DNA from: Devosia nitrariae
GTDB lineage: Bacteria; Pseudomonadota; Alphaproteobacteria; Rhizobiales; Devosiaceae
NCBI RefSeq assembly: GCF_030160115.1
Contig: NZ_BSNS01000020.1
Span: 124,001 to 188,000, forward strand
Length of the DNA stretch: 64,000 bases
Direction of reading: 5' to 3'
Of the stretch, positions 14,870-23,131 are shown one piece after another (position 1 is the stretch's first letter; each line of letters opens with the position of its first letter). A program made the position numbers and the translations under genes. The notes below the pieces were generated by a model, which worked only from the letters and a program-made list of their open reading frames with translations, was not told the DNA's origin and did no database searches.

Positions 14870-16717
14870 TCAACCGACCCTTTGCGCCCTGCGTGCCTTC
14901 TCGTAGCCTTCGCGCGCTTCGTTGACCTGCGGCCGTTCGGACACTTCTGGCACTGCCACGTCCCACCAGAAACCGCCGGCCTCGGTGGTGATCAGCGGAT
15001 CGGTGTCGATGACGATGACCGAAGTGCGGTCGTCGACCTTCGCCTCGTCGAGCGCTTGCTCCAGGTCGCTGATCGAGCCGACCTTGCGGGATCTGGCACC
15101 CATAGAGGCGGCGTGTGCGGCGAAATCGATTCCCGGCAGAGCCACATGGTGGGTGTCCTTCAAGAGATTGTTGAAGTTGGCTCCGCCCGTCGCCATCTGC
15201 AACCGGTTGATGCAGCCATAGCCGGAATTGTCCAGAACGACGATGGTGATCTTGGCGCCGAGCATGATGGAGGAGGCGATCTCGGAATTGAGCATCATGT
15301 AGCTGCCGTCGCCCACCATCACCACGACATCGTCATCCGGACGCGCGAGCTTGACGCCCAGCCCGCCGGCGATCTCATAGCCCATGGTCGAGAAACCGTA
15401 TTCGAGGTGGTAGCTTCCGGGCTTGCCCGCCTTCCACAGTTTATGCAGCTCGCCCGGCAGGCCCCCGGCCGCGCAGACCAGCGTCGCCTCCGGTCGCGCC
15501 CGCTGCACCGCGCCGATCACCTGCGCGTCCGAGGGCAGTTCGGCATTGGTCGTTGCGGTGGCCTTGTCGGCCGCAACCAACCACTCATCCTTCCCGTCCC
15601 GCGCCTTCTGCGTCCATGCCGCATCGGCTTTCCATCCGGTCAGCCCCTGTACCAGCGCCGAGAGGCCGACCTGCGCATCCGCTACCAGCGGCAGCCCATC
15701 GTGCTTTGCCGCATCGAACGGCTGCACGTTGAGCCCGATGATCTCGAGTTTCTCGTTGCCGAACAGCGCCCACGAACCCGTGGTGAAATCCTGCAGCCGC
15801 GTGCCGACCGCCAGTACCAGGTCCGCTTCGCTCGCCAGCGCATTGGCTGCCGAGGTTCCCGTCACGCCGACCGACCCCATATTCAACGGATGGTCGTGGG
15901 GCAGGGAACTCTTGCCGGCCTGCGTCTCCATCACTGGAATGCCAAAGGTTTCGGCAAAACCGGCAAGAACCCTGCTCGCCCGCGAATAGAGTACGCCGCC
16001 GCCGGCGATGATCACCGGCTTTTCGGCCGCCCGGATCGCCGCGGCCGCCTGCGCGAACTCGTCGGCATCCGGCATGATCCGGCGCGGCACCCACACTTTC
16101 TCGGCAAAGAAGCTCTCCGGATAGTCATGGGCTTCCGCCTGCACGTCCTGGCAGAGTGAGAGGGTGACCGGGCCGCACTCGGCTGGATCGGTCAGCACCT
16201 GCATGGCGCGGCGCAGCGCCGGAATGATCTGCTCGGGCCGCGTGATGCGGTCGAAATAGCGGCTGACTGGCTTGAAGGCGTCGTTGACCGACACGGTGCC
16301 GTCGCCGAAATCCTCGGCCTGCTGCAGGACCGGGTCGGGCGTACGGTTGGCAAAGACGTCGCCCGGCAGCAGCAGCACCGGCAGTCGGTTGACATGGGCA
16401 AGGGCGGCCGATGTCACCATGTTGAGGGCACCGGGCCCGATGGAGCTTGTGCAGGCCATGAACCGGCGGCGGAAGCTCGCCTTGGCGTAGGCGACGGCGG
16501 CGTTCGCCATGCCCTGCTCACTTTGGCCGCGATAGGTCGGCAACTGATCTCTGATCGCATAGAGCGCCTCGCCGACGCCCGCCACGTTCCCATGACCGAA
16601 AATGGCGAAAACACCGCCGAAGATCGGCACGATTTCTCCGTCGATCTCGGTCTTCTGCGCAGTCAGAAACCGAGCTACGGCCTGTGCCATTGTCAGTCTG
16701 ATCGTCTTCTGGCCCAT
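14870..16717 (-). CDS. iolD: 3D-(3,5/4)-trihydroxycyclohexane-1,2-dione hydrolase IolD
   Basis: Opens the cyclohexanedione ring to 5-deoxy-glucuronate using thiamine diphosphate. The 615-residue protein has the three-domain ThDP-enzyme layout. The ThDP/Mg motif is GDGSYMMLNSEIA (about residue 470-480), and the N-terminal PYR domain contains the GIGEALYAIRDQLPTYRGQSEQGM-like region (split here: VGEALYAIRDQLP, TYRGQSEQG). The ATG at 16717 with GGGAGAG upstream starts MGQKTIRLTMAQA, as in homologues. It lies between iolC and iolE. Confidence 0.95.
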   Translation of the reverse strand: MGQKTIRLTMAQAVARFLTAQKTEIDGEIVPIFGGVFAIFGHGNVAGVGEALYAIRDQLPTYRGQSEQGMANAAVAYAKASFRRRFMACTSSIGPGALNMVTSAALAHVNRLPVLLLPGDVFANRTPDPVLQQAEDFGDGTVSVNDAFKPVSRYFDRITRPEQIIPALRRAMQVLTDPAECGPVTLSLCQDVQAEAHDYPESFFAEKVWVPRRIMPDADEFAQAAAAIRAAEKPVIIAGGGVLYSRASRVLAGFAETFGIPVMETQAGKSSLPHDHPLNMGSVGVTGTSAANALASEADLVLAVGTRLQDFTTGSWALFGNEKLEIIGLNVQPFDAAKHDGLPLVADAQVGLSALVQGLTGWKADAAWTQKARDGKDEWLVAADKATATTNAELPSDAQVIGAVQRARPEATLVCAAGGLPGELHKLWKAGKPGSYHLEYGFSTMGYEIAGGLGVKLARPDDDVVVMVGDGSYMMLNSEIASSIMLGAKITIVVLDNSGYGCINRLQMATGGANFNNLLKDTHHVALPGIDFAAHAASMGARSRKVGSISDLEQALDEAKVDDRTSVIVIDTDPLITTEAGGFWWDVAVPEVSERPQVNEAREGYEKARRAQRVG

Positions 16718-16849
16718 AGCCGAAACTCTCCCAACCCGATTGTCACCGGCCAAGCCGATGACTCGATACATACTATCATTATGGCGCACCCTCACCCCGT
16801 TGGCCTGAGGTGCCAAAAGCGGGGTGAAGGGTGGTAGAGCGGCTTCGGA

Positions 16850-18754
16850 TCAGGCCGCCTCCACCTCACGCAGCCTCTGCCAAACCGAAACCAGCGCCCC
16901 GAAGCGCGTCGCCATGTCGGCGACTGCCGCGTCGTCGCTCATCGTTCCGTTGAGCCAGGCCTTGGCCGCCTCGGAAAAGATCGTGCGCCCAACGGCAAAA
17001 CCCTTGACTTTGCGCGAGGTGCGCGCCGCCGTGAAGCCCGCCTCCAGCGTCTCCTGCGGGGCATCGAGGCCGAGCAGCACCACGCCCCGGCAATAGCGGT
17101 CCCGCGCCTCGATCACCGCATCGATGGCGCTCCACGCGCCCCGGCTGGCCTGCGGCTCGAGCTTCCACCAATCGGGCTTGAGGCCTGCATCGTAAAGTTC
17201 GTTCAGCGCTCGCGCCACGGTGCCGTCGTCCATCGTCCCGTGTTTGCTGGCGATGATCTCGACGAGGATTTCCCGTCCGACCTTGCGCGCCGCTTCATAG
17301 GCCGAGCGGAGCTTTTCCGTCTGCAACTGCTTGAGCTCGTCCGGATCGTCGGGGTGATAATAACACAGCACCTTGATGCAGTGCTCCACCGGCCAGTCGG
17401 TGAGGCGCGAGCCGAGATCCTGGCTGAACTCGAAGGTAAGCGGCCGCGAGCCCGGCAGCTCGATCGGCTTTCCGATCCAAAAGTCGTTGAGCGTGCCGGC
17501 GGCGAACAGCGCATCGCGCCCGTACTTGTCGTCGATCAGCATGCCAAAGCCGGCCCGTCCCGCCGCAATCTGCGTTGCAGCCTTGACCGCCAGCTTCTTG
17601 AACGCCGGCAGCCGTGCCAGCTTGCGTTCGTCTCCCGCGCAGAGGTCTTCCAGCTGGCTGCGGTGATCGATGGCCAGCGCCATCAGTTCGGGGATCTCGC
17701 GGCGCCGGTTGGTCGCCCAATGGAGGTGATTGAGGTCTGCGTCCTTGCGCAGCGCCCTGTGCGTGCTGCCGTGCTCCAGGAAGTAGGTGAGCTCTTCCCA
17801 GCTCGGATACTCCGGAGCGCAGAGAAGCCGTGAGACGGCGAAGGCGCCGCAGGCGTTCGCCCAGGTGGCGGAGGTCGCGTGGGCCTCCCCTTTAAGCCAT
17901 CCGCGCAAATACCCGCTCATGAACGCATCGCCGGCGCCAAGCACATTGTAGACCTCGATGGGGAAGCCTTTGCCGACGATGCCCTGCTCCAGATTTTCGG
18001 GGATGGGGCCGTCATAGACGATGCAGCCCATGGGGCCGCGCTTGAGGACGATCGTGCCGGAGGAAAGGGAGCGGATCGTCCTCAGCGCGGATTGGATGTC
18101 GGCTTCGCCCGCCGCGATCAGCACCTCTTCCTCGGTGCCTACGATCAGATCGCAATCGGCAAGTACGGATTTGTACTTTGCCGAGACGGCGTCGGACGCC
18201 ACATAGCGCTCGAACCCGGCCTCGTGCCCGGCCAGCCCCCAGAGATTGGGCCGGTAATCGAGATCGAAGACGACCTTGCCGCCATGGGCCCTGGCGATGC
18301 GGATCGCCTTTTCCTGGGCGGCCGCGCTGTGAGGCTTGGAAAAGTGGGTGCCGGTGACGACGATGGCGCGCGCACTGGCGACAAACGCCTCGTCGATGTC
18401 GTCCTCGTCGAGCGCCATATCGGCGCAATCGGTGCGATAAAAGATCATCGGCGAGACACCCTCGGCCTCGACCGAAAGCAGCACCAGCGCCGTCAACCGC
18501 TCCGTGTCGGTCGCAATTCCTTTTGTCTCGACGCCCTCTCGCGCGAGCTGCTCGCGGATGAAGCGACCCATCTGTTCGTTGCCGACGCGGGTGATGAGCG
18601 CTGACTTGAGCCCCAACCGCGCGGTCCCCACGGAGATGTTGCAAGGGCATCCGCCGACCGATTTGGCGAAGCTCCCGATATCCTCGAGTCGGGTACCGAT
18701 CTGCTGGCCATAGAGGTCGACCGAGGCTCGGCCAATGGTGATGACGTCGAGCAT
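16850..18754 (-). CDS. iolC: 5-dehydro-2-deoxygluconokinase IolC with C-terminal DUF2090 domain (IolC-IolJ-like fusion)
   Basis: The N-terminal half is a PfkB-family kinase (ITIGRASVDLYGQQ at the start, SVGGCPCNIS, catalytic NVLGAGDAFMSGYL near residue 285-300) that phosphorylates 2-deoxy-5-keto-gluconate. The C-terminal 300 residues form a DUF2090 aldolase-like domain (LMALAIDHRSQLEDL, WWKLEPQASRGAW). In proteobacteria this domain is thought to supply the IolJ aldolase step, so the pair could carry out two consecutive steps. No separate iolJ is seen. The start at 18754 matches homologues; a TTG at 18787 with GGGAGG is an alternative. It is the first gene of the IolR-regulated minus operon. 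Confidence 0.93.
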   Translation of the reverse strand: MLDVITIGRASVDLYGQQIGTRLEDIGSFAKSVGGCPCNISVGTARLGLKSALITRVGNEQMGRFIREQLAREGVETKGIATDTERLTALVLLSVEAEGVSPMIFYRTDCADMALDEDDIDEAFVASARAIVVTGTHFSKPHSAAAQEKAIRIARAHGGKVVFDLDYRPNLWGLAGHEAGFERYVASDAVSAKYKSVLADCDLIVGTEEEVLIAAGEADIQSALRTIRSLSSGTIVLKRGPMGCIVYDGPIPENLEQGIVGKGFPIEVYNVLGAGDAFMSGYLRGWLKGEAHATSATWANACGAFAVSRLLCAPEYPSWEELTYFLEHGSTHRALRKDADLNHLHWATNRRREIPELMALAIDHRSQLEDLCAGDERKLARLPAFKKLAVKAATQIAAGRAGFGMLIDDKYGRDALFAAGTLNDFWIGKPIELPGSRPLTFEFSQDLGSRLTDWPVEHCIKVLCYYHPDDPDELKQLQTEKLRSAYEAARKVGREILVEIIASKHGTMDDGTVARALNELYDAGLKPDWWKLEPQASRGAWSAIDAVIEARDRYCRGVVLLGLDAPQETLEAGFTAARTSRKVKGFAVGRTIFSEAAKAWLNGTMSDDAAVADMATRFGALVSVWQRLREVEAA

Positions 18755-18854
18755 CTTCGTGCCCTCGAATGGGTGTGTGTCGGTCAATGAACCCTCCCGG
18801 AGCGGCGTGGATGGCCCGCCGTGTGTCTTTGAGCGCGCCAGCGCCTAGTTAAAT

Positions 18855-18898
18855 GAAACACCGGTTCCGACAATTCGTCAACATGGAATGTTCGTTCT
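18855..18898 (-). promoter_or_regulatory. iolC operon promoter with tandem IolR-type operators
   Basis: Read on the minus strand, AGAACGAACATTCC (18898-18885) and GGAACCGGTGTTTC (18868-18855) start 30 bp apart, with -35 TTGACG (18881-18876) between. The surrounding 54 nt are almost the same as at 7278-7331 in front of the importer operon. Conservation of both sites, their spacing and the -35 supports joint control by IolR. Confidence 0.85.
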
Positions 18899-18938
18899 AA
18901 ATGTGGATATCGCTGTCCGCTTTGTCTTGCACGAGCCT

Positions 18939-19799
18939 CTATCCTGGCCGCTCCTGGGCGTCCCTTCGTCGCTTCTCGGCGATGCTCACTGTCAGCGCCA
19001 TGGCAAAGGCCATGCTGGCGGAAAGCGAACGGAAGCCGGCATGGTCGGCCTCTGCCACCTCGAACCAGACCCTCGAGCACTCGGCGAGCGGCGAAAAGAC
19101 CGAGTCGGTCAGCGACACCACCGGCACGCCGCGCAGCGCCAGGGCCCGCGCCTGCCCCGCACTCTCCGAAGCATAGGGCGAAAAACTCACGGCAAAGGCG
19201 GCATCCCTGGGGCCGGCAAAGCTCAAGAGATCGTCGTCGATTCCGGCCGACGTCCCCACCAGGGCGCTTTTGACCTTCAGCTTGCCGAAGGCATAGGCCA
19301 TGTAGCTGCTGATCGGGTAGGAGCGGCGCTTGGCGATGAGGTAGATTGTTTCGGCCTTTGCCAGGATCTCCACAGCCTGCTCGAACGCCGCCGCATTGAC
19401 ACTGCCGGCCAGCGCGTCAAGCGAGCGATGCGCGGCGGCAACGAACCCATTGAAGATCGAAGCGCTCTCCGAAAGCGGGGCTCCATTCTGCTCCAGGGTG
19501 CGCAGTCGCTCCTCATAGCTCGACGTGCGCTCCTTGAGCCGTGCCCGGAAGATCTGCTGCAGGCCGGAGAATCCGTCGAAGCCGAACTGCTGGGCGAACC
19601 GCACCAGCGTCGAAGGCTGCACCTCGGCCGACTCGGCTATACTGGCGGCCGTGCCGAAGGCGATCTCGTCCGGATTGTCGAGCGCATAGGCGGCGACTTG
19701 CACAAGGCGCTTGGGCAATTCCCGCCGCCGCTCCAGAATGGCCGCCCGCAGCGCCTCGAAATCCTGGGGCGGCGCGATCTTTTCTGCGTTGACCGCCAT
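18939..19799 (-). CDS. iolR: RpiR-family regulator, IolR-like
   Basis: A 286-residue repressor-type protein. The N-terminal RpiR helix-turn-helix (SIAESAEVQPSTLVRFAQQF, about residues 52-71) is followed by a C-terminal SIS sugar-phosphate-binding domain (IYLIAKRRSYPISSYMAYAF; VSFSPYASESAGQARALALR). RpiR-type IolR in rhizobia represses inositol genes by binding GGAA-N6-TTCC and is relieved by a pathway intermediate. This gene lies directly upstream of iolC, and matching sites occur in both iol operons. A GTG 9 codons upstream is an alternative start. The gap to the divergent dehydrogenase holds a dispersed repeat. Confidence 0.9.
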   Translation of the reverse strand: MAVNAEKIAPPQDFEALRAAILERRRELPKRLVQVAAYALDNPDEIAFGTAASIAESAEVQPSTLVRFAQQFGFDGFSGLQQIFRARLKERTSSYEERLRTLEQNGAPLSESASIFNGFVAAAHRSLDALAGSVNAAAFEQAVEILAKAETIYLIAKRRSYPISSYMAYAFGKLKVKSALVGTSAGIDDDLLSFAGPRDAAFAVSFSPYASESAGQARALALRGVPVVSLTDSVFSPLAECSRVWFEVAEADHAGFRSLSASMAFAMALTVSIAEKRRRDAQERPG

Positions 19800-19827
19800 C
19801 TCGAAATCATCTCCTTCAACGAGCACC

Positions 19828-19923
19828 AGAGCGATGCGAAAACGTGGGAACCGGTTTTTCGCAAGAAATCCCGCGACACACAGGCAGAGCGCGCGATTTT
19901 GAGTTCAGCAAATCGCGTCGCTC
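19828..19923. repeat. Dispersed palindromic-ended repeat, family A copy 1
   Basis: About 96 bases bounded by AGAGCGATGCG and CGCGTCGCTC, containing GGGAACCGGTTTTTCGC and AAATCCCGCGACA. A second copy lies at 21584-21683. This is a short repeat type frequent in Hyphomicrobiales intergenic regions. It sits in the divergent promoter region of iolR and the second dehydrogenase. Confidence 0.75.
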
Positions 19924-19966
19924 CGGGACCATCATCCCCAATCCGCACGATCAATCAAGCATCACT

Positions 19967-19980
19967 GGAAAATCCGTTTC
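19967..19980 (+). promoter_or_regulatory. Candidate IolR operator upstream of second dehydrogenase
   Basis: GGAAAATCCGTTTC fits GGAA-N6-TTYC, as do the second sites of the two iol promoters. It is 48 bases before the ATG at 20028. Only one site is seen here and no clear -35/-10, so this is weaker than the tandem promoters. Confidence 0.45.
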
Positions 19981-20027
19981 GATTTGTGAATATGCGGATC
20001 AAACATTTCAGTAGGGTGGAGAATCGA

Positions 20028-21149
20028 ATGAACGGCACTATCGGCGTTGGCCTCATCGGCACCGGCTACATGGGCAAATGTCATGCTCTGGCCTGGAATT
20101 CGGTTAAAGCAGTATTTGGCGATGGGCCGAAACCGCGCCTCGTTCACTTGGCCGAAGTGTCATCCGATCTCGCCGCCCGGCGTGCCGAGGAGTTCGGTTT
20201 CGCTCGCGCAACCAGCGATTGGCGCGCGCTGATCGCCGATCCCGAGGTCGAAGTTGTTTCCATCACCACCCCCAATGCGTTCCATGCCGAGATGGCTATT
20301 GCCGCCCTCGAGGCCGGTAAGCATGTCTGGTGCGAGAAGCCGATGGCCACCGCCTTCGCCGACGCCGAGCGCATGGCGCAAGCTGCCAGGGTCTCCGGCA
20401 GGATCGCCATCCTTGGCTACAATTATATCCAGAACCCGATGATCCGCCACGTCGGCGGGCTCCTGGAAGAAGGAGCCATTGGTACGGTCAACCATATCCG
20501 CGTGGAGATGGATGAGGATTTCATGGCCGATCCGCAGGCGCTCTTTTATTGGAAGAGCGAGGTCTCTTCAGGTTACGGCGCGCTCGACGATTTCGCCGTG
20601 CATCCGCTTTCGCTGCTGCGCGTGCTCTTCGGCGGCGTCCGCCGGGTGTTTGCCCACATGAGCAAGCCCTATGCCGATCGTCCCACCCGCGAGGGCGGTC
20701 GTCGTGCGGTGGAGACCTATGATGTTGCGAGCGTTCTTTTCGAACTCGAGAACGGTGCCTCCGGCGTCCTCTGCGTCAATCGTTCGGCCTGGGGCCGCAA
20801 GGGCCGCATCGCCCTGCAGATCTTCGGTTCGACGGGGTCCATCGTCTACGATCAAGAGCGCATGAATGAGGTGCAGCTCTATACGAGCGCCGATCGCCCC
20901 ACGGAGCAGGGCTATCGCACCATCCTCGCCGCTCCCCACCACGCGCCCTACGACCGCTTCATTCCCGCGCCGGGGCACGGGCTTGGCTTCAACGATCTGA
21001 AGATCGTCGAAGCCCATGAGCTGTTGAACGCCATCACTGGGCAACCGGCCCGCGTCATCGATTTTGCGCAGGGTCTCGAGATCGAGCGCACCGTCCATGC
21101 CATGGCCCGCTCTCATGGCGAGGGCGGATGGGTCGAGGTAGAAGGCTAG
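20028..21149 (+). CDS. Gfo/Idh/MocA-family dehydrogenase (second inositol/inosamine dehydrogenase candidate)
   Basis: A 373-residue NAD(P)-dependent sugar dehydrogenase with Rossmann motif GLIGTGYMGKCHA (7-19), the catalytic Lys segment WCEKPMATAF (about 98-107) and DDFAVHPLSLLRVLF in the substrate domain. It is longer than IolG and only distantly like it, so it may act on scyllo-inositol, an inosamine or a related cyclitol, as MocA or the extra Iol dehydrogenases do. It is divergent from iolR with a possible IolR site upstream. GGTGGAGA precedes the ATG. Exact substrate unknown. Confidence 0.85.
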   Translation: MNGTIGVGLIGTGYMGKCHALAWNSVKAVFGDGPKPRLVHLAEVSSDLAARRAEEFGFARATSDWRALIADPEVEVVSITTPNAFHAEMAIAALEAGKHVWCEKPMATAFADAERMAQAARVSGRIAILGYNYIQNPMIRHVGGLLEEGAIGTVNHIRVEMDEDFMADPQALFYWKSEVSSGYGALDDFAVHPLSLLRVLFGGVRRVFAHMSKPYADRPTREGGRRAVETYDVASVLFELENGASGVLCVNRSAWGRKGRIALQIFGSTGSIVYDQERMNEVQLYTSADRPTEQGYRTILAAPHHAPYDRFIPAPGHGLGFNDLKIVEAHELLNAITGQPARVIDFAQGLEIERTVHAMARSHGEGGWVEVEG

Positions 21150-21156
21150 AAAGTGC

Positions 21157-21564
21157 TTATTTGTCCGGATTGCGCCTTTTGTAGAGCCTGGACTCATAGA
21201 ACATCGTTGCCGCGCCGAGCACGATCCAGGCGAGGACGAAGCTGATCGCGAGCGGCACGATCTGCGAGGTCGGTTGCCAGACGATGATGATGAGGAACGC
21301 CGCGTAAGCCAGTCCCTCCAGCGCCTTGCGTTCGATGAAGTAGAGCGTCCACGGCCGCCGCGACGCCTCTGAGGAGAAGATCAAGCCTATGCCGGCCACG
21401 GCCAAGAGGAAGAGCGGCACTGCCATCACACGAAGGAAAATGATTTCGAGCGGTTCGCCGGTGAAGAACCCGGCAATGGCGACCAGCAGCACCACCGCGG
21501 TCGCCGCGCCATAGCGCTGCAGGCGCAGGAATTCGCCGGTCGGGGTCGGTTCCTGTTCGGCCAT
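21157..21564 (-). CDS. Small integral membrane protein, unknown function
   Basis: A 135-residue protein with about four hydrophobic segments (AATAVVLLVAIAGFF, AVPLFLLAVAGIGLIF, AYAAFLIIIVW, VPLAISFVLAWIVLGAA) and charged ends. The start at 21564 has CGGAGGA upstream. I do not recognise a named family. It ends 8 bases past the convergent dehydrogenase stop, and upstream lies a family A repeat. It may be a stand-alone gene. Confidence 0.7.
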   Translation of the reverse strand: MAEQEPTPTGEFLRLQRYGAATAVVLLVAIAGFFTGEPLEIIFLRVMAVPLFLLAVAGIGLIFSSEASRRPWTLYFIERKALEGLAYAAFLIIIVWQPTSQIVPLAISFVLAWIVLGAATMFYESRLYKRRNPDK

Positions 21565-21583
21565 GATCGTCCTCCGAGGCGTT

Positions 21584-21683
21584 AGAGCGGGATGCAAAAG
21601 TGGAAACCGGTTTTTGCGAAAAATCCCGCGACAACAAGAAGCTAGAGCGCGCGATTAGATCAAATCAAATCACATCGCGCTCT
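21584..21683. repeat. Dispersed palindromic-ended repeat, family A copy 2
   Basis: About 100 bases from AGAGCGGGATGC to GCGCTCT, sharing AAACCGGTTTTTGCG, AAATCCCGCGACA and AGAGCGCGCGATT with 19828-19923. Its ends are inverted repeats. It lies 20 bases upstream of the small membrane-protein gene. Confidence 0.75.
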
Positions 21684-21760
21684 GGGCTCGACAACCTTGG
21701 GCCTGTTTGAGGTTGAACACAACCGCACCGCCTTGCACGACGGTCCGGTCGTTTGAAGCT

Positions 21761-22735
21761 TCAGGCGGTTTCCGGTATCGGCGACCTGCCGGTCGGCAAC
21801 CGGCCCCTGTCCTGCCGCATGATGAACAGCGACGCGCCAATGATCAGCAGCACGCCCGGCCAGAAGAGGATGCCGGGCACCTGCCCCAGCACCAGCCAGC
21901 CCGCGATGATGTTGAGCGGGAGCTTGAGGTCGTCGAACGGTTGCAGATAGGTGGCGTCCGCGACCTTATAGGCAAGGCTGAGGAAGTACTGCGCTGCCGC
22001 CGTCACCAGCCCGAGCAGCAGAATGAGCACGAGGGCATCGCCTCCCGGCAACATGAAGTCGAAGCCGGTCGCGAGGCTGGCGGGCAGGGCGCCTGCCGGC
22101 AGGATTGCGACGGCTATGCCGAGGATGAGGCCGATCAGGAAGTGGTTGGGTGTGATCAGCACCAGCATATAAAGGGTCAGCGACTCCGGCGCCTCGTCGC
22201 GCGTGAGGTACTTGGTGATCACCGAAACGGTCCCCCAGCAGGCGGCGGCCAGCACCGGCAGGATCGAGGCCCAGGTGAACTGCTCCGAGCCGATCTGCGA
22301 GACGAGCAGGGCGCCGGCAAACCCGGCGATCGTCGCCCCCAGACGCTGGACGGTCAACCTCTCGCCGAGGAAGATCGTCGCCCCGGCGATGATGAAGAAC
22401 GGCCCTGTCATCGACAGCGCCACCATCTGCCAGACGGGAACGCCGCTGGCAAAGCCGAAGGCGAAGAACTGGACGCCGAGCGCCGAGAGGAATGCGCGCA
22501 CCTCGTGCGCGACCGGATGTCTGGTCTTGAGCGCTCCGAACCCGATCCGCCAGATCAGCGGCAGGGCGAAGACGGTGGCGATCACGTACTGCCAGAAGAC
22601 CACGGCGGTCGACGGCACACCCATCTGCCAGGTGACGATCGGGGTGATGACGTTGATGATGGCGAAGGTGATCCCTGCGCCGAGCATAAAGGTGGCCCCG
22701 AGTAGCGAGGCGTTGGAGGAGGAAACCTGGTTCAT
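21761..22735 (-). CDS. ribN: Riboflavin importer RibN (EamA/DMT superfamily)
   Basis: A 324-residue membrane protein with two EamA repeats and about ten helices (GATFMLGAGITFAIINVITP at the start; VALSMTGPFFIIAGATIFLG mid-protein; ILFWPGVLLIIGASLFI at the end). On sequence alone it would be a generic DMT transporter. The FMN riboswitch immediately upstream identifies it as RibN, the riboflavin uptake protein known in rhizobia and relatives. The ATG at 22735 has AGGACAGG just before it, and an 8-bp hairpin sits against that site. When FMN is plentiful, the riboswitch should lower expression. Confidence 0.88.
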   Translation of the reverse strand: MNQVSSSNASLLGATFMLGAGITFAIINVITPIVTWQMGVPSTAVVFWQYVIATVFALPLIWRIGFGALKTRHPVAHEVRAFLSALGVQFFAFGFASGVPVWQMVALSMTGPFFIIAGATIFLGERLTVQRLGATIAGFAGALLVSQIGSEQFTWASILPVLAAACWGTVSVITKYLTRDEAPESLTLYMLVLITPNHFLIGLILGIAVAILPAGALPASLATGFDFMLPGGDALVLILLLGLVTAAAQYFLSLAYKVADATYLQPFDDLKLPLNIIAGWLVLGQVPGILFWPGVLLIIGASLFIMRQDRGRLPTGRSPIPETA

Positions 22736-22747
22736 GTCCTGTCCTTT

Positions 22748-22774
22748 CCGTAACCAGTTTCCCAAGGGTTACGG
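22748..22774 (-). promoter_or_regulatory. Hairpin next to the ribN ribosome binding site (riboswitch expression platform candidate)
   Basis: CCGTAACC and GGTTACGG are perfect 8-bp arms ending directly before AAAGGACAGG, the ribN Shine-Dalgarno region. A control of translation start by the upstream FMN aptamer is plausible. Confidence 0.5.
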
Positions 22775-22834
22775 GAAGGAGCGGTAGCCCGCGTCCGGCA
22801 GTGACCGAACGCCGGCAGGCCGGCACAGGCATCC

Positions 22835-22978
22835 CGTTCTCTCTCATCCGGACTATGACCGTCGGCTTCGGAATCTCACCGAATCTGCTGTCCCGAACCG
22901 CTATTTGGCTCGGCGCTCGCGGGCTTGGGCATTGCTGCCATCACCGCCGGTGGGGACTTTCACCCCGCCCTGAGAACG
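22835..22978 (-). ncRNA. FMN riboswitch (RFN element) controlling ribN
   Basis: Read on the minus strand, the element has the conserved RFN core: TTCTCAGGGCGGGGTGAAAG, then TCCCCACCGGCGGT, AGCCCGCGAGCG, GATTCGGTGAGATTCCG and CCGACGGTCATAGTCCGGAT. P1 is a perfect 7-bp helix (CGTTCTC at 22978-22972 with GAGAACG at 22841-22835). RFN elements bind FMN and shut off riboflavin synthesis or uptake genes; here the gene is ribN, about 100 bases downstream. Confidence 0.96.
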
Positions 22979-23076
22979 CACGTGCAGTCATCTGCACGGA
23001 GGGAAGGTAGGGCAGGAAGCAGCAACACGCAAGAAGACACAAGAATGTAACCGGCTGGCTGGCGATTCTAACGCCG

Positions 23077-23107
23077 CAAACAAAAGTCCCCGCTTGCGCG
23101 GGGACTT
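23077..23107 (-). terminator. Intrinsic terminator of the importer/fusion-enzyme operon
   Basis: A perfect 10-bp stem AAGTCCCCGC / GCGGGGACTT with a four-base loop, 25 bases after the stop at 23132. On the minus strand it is followed by TTTGTTT. The plus-strand side has only GCTTT. Confidence 0.75.
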
Positions 23108-23131
23108 GCTTTATATCCGCCACGGATAGAC

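Noticed and set aside
14504..16159. Plus-strand open frame of about 550 codons
   Set aside because: Antisense to iolE and iolD, which are unmistakable on the minus strand.
18888..20027. N-terminal extension of the second dehydrogenase gene
   Set aside because: The frame stays open through the antisense of iolR and a repeat; the ATG at 20028 with its own ribosome site starts the conserved dehydrogenase fold.
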